Positions 61,766-64,000 of a stretch of 64,000 nt of DNA are shown one piece after another. The position numbers and the translations under genes are program-made. The DNA comes from Cyclobacteriaceae bacterium (GTDB lineage Bacteria; Bacteroidota; Bacteroidia; Cytophagales; Cyclobacteriaceae), in contig JAGQYI010000063.1 in NCBI GenBank assembly GCA_020436165.1, positions 1 to 64,000 on the forward strand, in the 5' to 3' direction. The notes under the pieces were generated by a model. That model was not told the DNA's origin. It saw nothing but the letters and a program-made list of their open reading frames with translations, and ran no database searches. Within the stretch, counting starts at the first letter, position 1. Each line of letters begins with the position of its first letter.

Positions 61766-62764
61766 ATGGAGGTTGAAAAAGAAGTAGCAACAAATAGTTC
61801 TGTTTCAGAACTTCAGGATAAGATAGGAAAAGTTTTTAGTGAAATCGGGAAAGTAGTTGTTGGTCAGGAGCATATGATCAATCGCTTGCTGGTAGGGCTT
61901 TTTTCCAATGGCCACGTTTTGTTGGAAGGAGTTCCCGGAATTGCCAAAACACTTACGGTAAGCACACTTGCCAAGGTACTCCATCTGGATTTTCAGCGTA
62001 TTCAGTTTACGCCCGACCTTCTGCCTGCCGACCTGGTGGGCACCATGATTTACAACCAAAAGGTAGGAAGCTTTGAAGTGAAGAAAGGGCCTGTATTTGC
62101 AAATATTATTTTGGCAGATGAGGTAAACCGATCGCCCGCCAAAGTGCAATCTGCTTTGCTCGAATCGATGCAGGAGAAACAGGTGACAATTGGTGAAACC
62201 ACCTATCCGTTGGATCGTCCGTTTCTTGTGCTGGCTACGCAAAACCCGGTGGATCAGGAAGGAACCTACCCATTGCCTGAAGCCCAGGTGGATCGTTTTA
62301 TGCTAAAGGTGCATGTGGATTACCCTTCCAAAGAAGAGGAAATGGAAGTAATGCGCAGGATGTCGAACCTTTCGTTTGACGCTTCGGTAGACACCATCCT
62401 TACCAAGGAAGATATTTTTGCCGTTCGCGAGGCGGTGAATAAGGTACACCTTAATGAATCGATTGAGAAATACATTATCGAACTGGTATATGCTACTCGT
62501 GAACCAAAGAGCTATGGACTCGATCATGAAGCGCAATACATTCAGTTTGGCGCATCGCCAAGGGCAACCATTAACATGAACCTGGCAGCCAAAGTAGTGG
62601 CCTTCTTTAATAAACGCGATTACGTTTTACCTGAAGATGTAAAAGAAGTTGCTCCGGATGTATTGAATCATAGAATTATACTTAATTATGAAGCTGAAGC
62701 GGACGGTGTAACTACGCACGATATTATTGATGCCTTATTGAAGAAGGTGCCTGTCAACTACTAG
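61766..62764 (+). CDS. MoxR-family AAA+ ATPase
   Basis: A 332-residue cytosolic AAA+ protein from ATG 61766 (MEVEKEVATN); the longer TTG frame covers a non-conserved stretch. Walker A LEGVPGIAKTLTV, with Lys61, Walker B ANIILADEVNRSPAKVQSAL and sensor stretch VLATQNPVDQEGTYPLPEAQ are intact, as is FGASPRATINMN in the lid. MoxR proteins act as chaperones for envelope and cofactor assembly, usually with VWA-domain genes nearby; none is visible in this window. Its 3' end overlaps the acetyltransferase gene by 30 bases on opposite strands. Confidence 0.92.
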   Translation: MEVEKEVATNSSVSELQDKIGKVFSEIGKVVVGQEHMINRLLVGLFSNGHVLLEGVPGIAKTLTVSTLAKVLHLDFQRIQFTPDLLPADLVGTMIYNQKVGSFEVKKGPVFANIILADEVNRSPAKVQSALLESMQEKQVTIGETTYPLDRPFLVLATQNPVDQEGTYPLPEAQVDRFMLKVHVDYPSKEEEMEVMRRMSNLSFDASVDTILTKEDIFAVREAVNKVHLNESIEKYIIELVYATREPKSYGLDHEAQYIQFGASPRATINMNLAAKVVAFFNKRDYVLPEDVKEVAPDVLNHRIILNYEAEADGVTTHDIIDALLKKVPVNY

Positions 62765-63196
62765 TTTCATGTAGTAAAGGTCGAACCCGGTGGCCCAGTA
62801 GTCCTCCTTAATTTCAATCAGCTCAAAACCAAAGCGCGCATAAAACGTGTAGGCAAACTGAGAAGTGCGTACATCAATTGTTTTGATGCTCTCAATAATT
62901 TTTAGTTCCTCAAGGCAGTAATTGATCAGCAGGGTACCATAGCCTTTTCCTTGTACATCCGGGTGGAAAAAATCCCATGCCAAACGGCCCTTGGTTCCGT
63001 TGTCGAGCACATCAAAACCACCGCAACCAACCAATTTGTTACCATCCTGTACTACAAAATAATGTACAGGTGAGCTTTTCAAAAAAGACTCAAAGGCTGC
63101 CTGTTCGGATGGATCGAAATAGGACGGGGTATTTAACTCGAAGAGCTTGATAAGTTGAGAGGAATCGGTGGCTTTATACGGACGAATAGTATTCAA
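62735..63196 (-). CDS. GNAT acetyltransferase
   Basis: A 153-residue acetyltransferase. DGNKLVGCGGFDVLDNGTKG and HPDVQGKGYGTLLINYCLEE (acetyl-CoA loop QGKGYG) are the diagnostic parts; YTFYARFGFELIEIKE ends the fold. It starts at TTG 63196 (NTIRPYKATDS), since no upstream in-frame ATG exists and the first residues already look like the family start. Substrate unknown. Its 3' end overlaps moxR by 30 bases in the convergent direction. Confidence 0.8.
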   Translation of the reverse strand: MNTIRPYKATDSSQLIKLFELNTPSYFDPSEQAAFESFLKSSPVHYFVVQDGNKLVGCGGFDVLDNGTKGRLAWDFFHPDVQGKGYGTLLINYCLEELKIIESIKTIDVRTSQFAYTFYARFGFELIEIKEDYWATGFDLYYMKLVVDRHLLQ

Positions 63197-63251
63197 AGCT
63201 GTTAAACTTAATTAGTTAAAGTAAATTTAGAAATTATAAAATTCAAACCCT

Positions 63252-63317
63252 ATCCGAGTCATTCGATAGTTAGGGAAGACTCGGATGTTAGCTTTGCCCC
63301 CGAATCCCCGCCTGGGG
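63252..63317. repeat. Palindromic repeats overlapping a gene end
   Basis: ATCCGAGTC (63252-63260) pairs perfectly with GACTCGGAT (63278-63286); CCCC (63306-63309) pairs with GGGG (63314-63317). The second lies in the 3' end of the membrane protein gene, whose last codons look repeat-derived. It may act as a terminator. Confidence 0.65.
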
Positions 63318-63809
63318 TTGGTGACTCGAAGGGGGTAGAATGGATGAGTTACGAGATTCCTCTAGTTTTTCAAAATATTGACGAATTGTTTTTTCTAACC
63401 TCTTAGATTCTTCTATACTATTAAAGTTAGATAAATACAGTTTTATTCTGCTTCCAAAGTAATAACCTTTGCTTGCAAAGTAATAACCTTGATTGTCCTT
63501 TAAATTTATGTGGTACACAAATGGAGACCAAAAAACAGGTTCTATATTTTTGAACTTACTTATGCTTATCTTTTTATTAAAGAAAATATTCCTAAGCACT
63601 ATAAAATCACCCTTCAACGAGACTTCATAAATTTGTAAGCTTGCGAAGCTAAATACAATCAACAGTAGTAATCCCACACCAAAAACCAAAAAGATATTAT
63701 TGGAGTTTGAAAAATACATAAAAGGTAGGCAGAGCAAAACCCATAAAAAGATTGTCACAAAAGTTAGAATCTGATTTTCTCGAACAAGTTTACTTCCTAT
63801 GTGTAACAT
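63288..63809 (-). CDS. Small membrane protein of unknown function
   Basis: A 173-residue protein with two N-terminal helices (FVTIFLWVLLCLPFMYF and NIFLVFGVGLLLLIVFSFAS) followed by a soluble beta-rich part (IYEVSLKGDFIVLRNIFFNK) that resembles a PH-like domain. The C terminus (PPSSHQPQAGIRGQS) is encoded by a palindromic repeat and may be recently added. Function unknown. Confidence 0.55.
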   Translation of the reverse strand: MLHIGSKLVRENQILTFVTIFLWVLLCLPFMYFSNSNNIFLVFGVGLLLLIVFSFASLQIYEVSLKGDFIVLRNIFFNKKISISKFKNIEPVFWSPFVYHINLKDNQGYYFASKGYYFGSRIKLYLSNFNSIEESKRLEKTIRQYFEKLEESRNSSILPPSSHQPQAGIRGQS

Positions 63810-63865
63810 CTTCTAATCTATTTATTTTTCCTTATTGATCTTTAGCCCAAATTAGGGTTCCGACC

Positions 63866-63989
63866 CAATGCTGACGCACGTTTAAAACTTTGGCTGGTCT
63901 TACTGCTGACAAGAATAAACCAGATAATTACGTAAGGTCAATATCTAATGTTAATAATGTTATTAACAATGCTGACGCGCGTTTAAAAC
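63866..63989. repeat. Two 23-base direct repeats with palindromic core
   Basis: CAATGCTGACGCACGTTTAA at 63866 and CAATGCTGACGCGCGTTTAA at 63967 begin near-identical 23-base copies, 101 bases apart with one mismatch. The second also forms ACGCG/CGCGT arms at 63975-63993. Such repeats border mobile or extragenic palindromic elements; the window end cuts the rest. Confidence 0.7.
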
Positions 63990-64000
63990 GCGTGTCGGTA

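Noticed and set aside
1..64000. CRISPR arrays, tRNA or rRNA genes, transposases and phage genes
   Set aside because: I looked at the intergenic gaps and protein list and saw none; short repeats present are palindromic or modular, not CRISPR-like.

Overview
The window is chromosomal DNA of a Bacteroidota bacterium, most likely a marine or soil member of the Cytophagales-type lineages; I cannot place it closer. Supporting signs are SusC/SusD proteins, CarboxypepD_reg-like TonB receptors, short-lobed Bacteroidota lipoprotein signals, C-terminal type IX secretion (T9SS) sorting domains on secreted enzymes, and TTTG/TAnnTTTG-like promoters. DNA is AT-rich, most genes are tightly packed, and I see no rRNA, tRNA, CRISPR array, phage or transposase gene.

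Region 1 (about 1-23900) is a carbohydrate utilisation locus. A plus-strand operon holds agaS, a PfkB sugar kinase, a class II tagatose-type bisphosphate aldolase, an exported amidohydrolase, a lipoprotein GH36-like alpha-galactosidase/alpha-N-acetylgalactosaminidase, a DUF4832 T9SS protein and a GH31 enzyme. A SusD/SusC pair faces it, and two paralogous PKD-domain lipoproteins, a large secreted DUF4832 protein, a cytosolic amidohydrolase, a DeoR/AgaR-type regulator, an EamA-type permease and a LacC/FruK-type kinase surround it. Read together, secreted and lipid-anchored glycosidases release an alpha-linked galactosamine-type sugar, SusCD and the permease import it, and kinase - AgaS - tagatose-6-phosphate kinase - aldolase feed glycolysis. 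No classical GalNAc-6-phosphate deacetylase is visible; the amidohydrolases are candidates to fill that gap or to do something else.

Region 2 (about 23960-41030) looks like an extracellular nucleic acid or phosphate scavenging locus: a T9SS-secreted endonuclease I with two nearly identical Ig-like repeats, a 2133-residue T9SS protein with two lamin-tail domains, two exported endonuclease/exonuclease/phosphatase-fold enzymes, and a TonB receptor followed 3 bases later by a lipoprotein made of three choice-of-anchor-J-like repeats in place of SusD.

Region 3 (about 41020-64000) is mostly housekeeping: PhoH-like ATPase, DASS transporter, acetyltransferases, lysA, dusB, cdsA, psd, msrA, moxR, a sulfide:quinone oxidoreductase-like enzyme with a 52-residue partner gene found here by eye, an iodotyrosine-deiodinase-like flavoprotein, an M1 peptidase, an orphan histidine kinase and a RelE/ParE-type toxin-antitoxin pair. 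The toxin-antitoxin pair is bounded on one side by a decayed second copy of the lysA 3' end. Several palindromic intergenic repeats of unknown family lie in this part.
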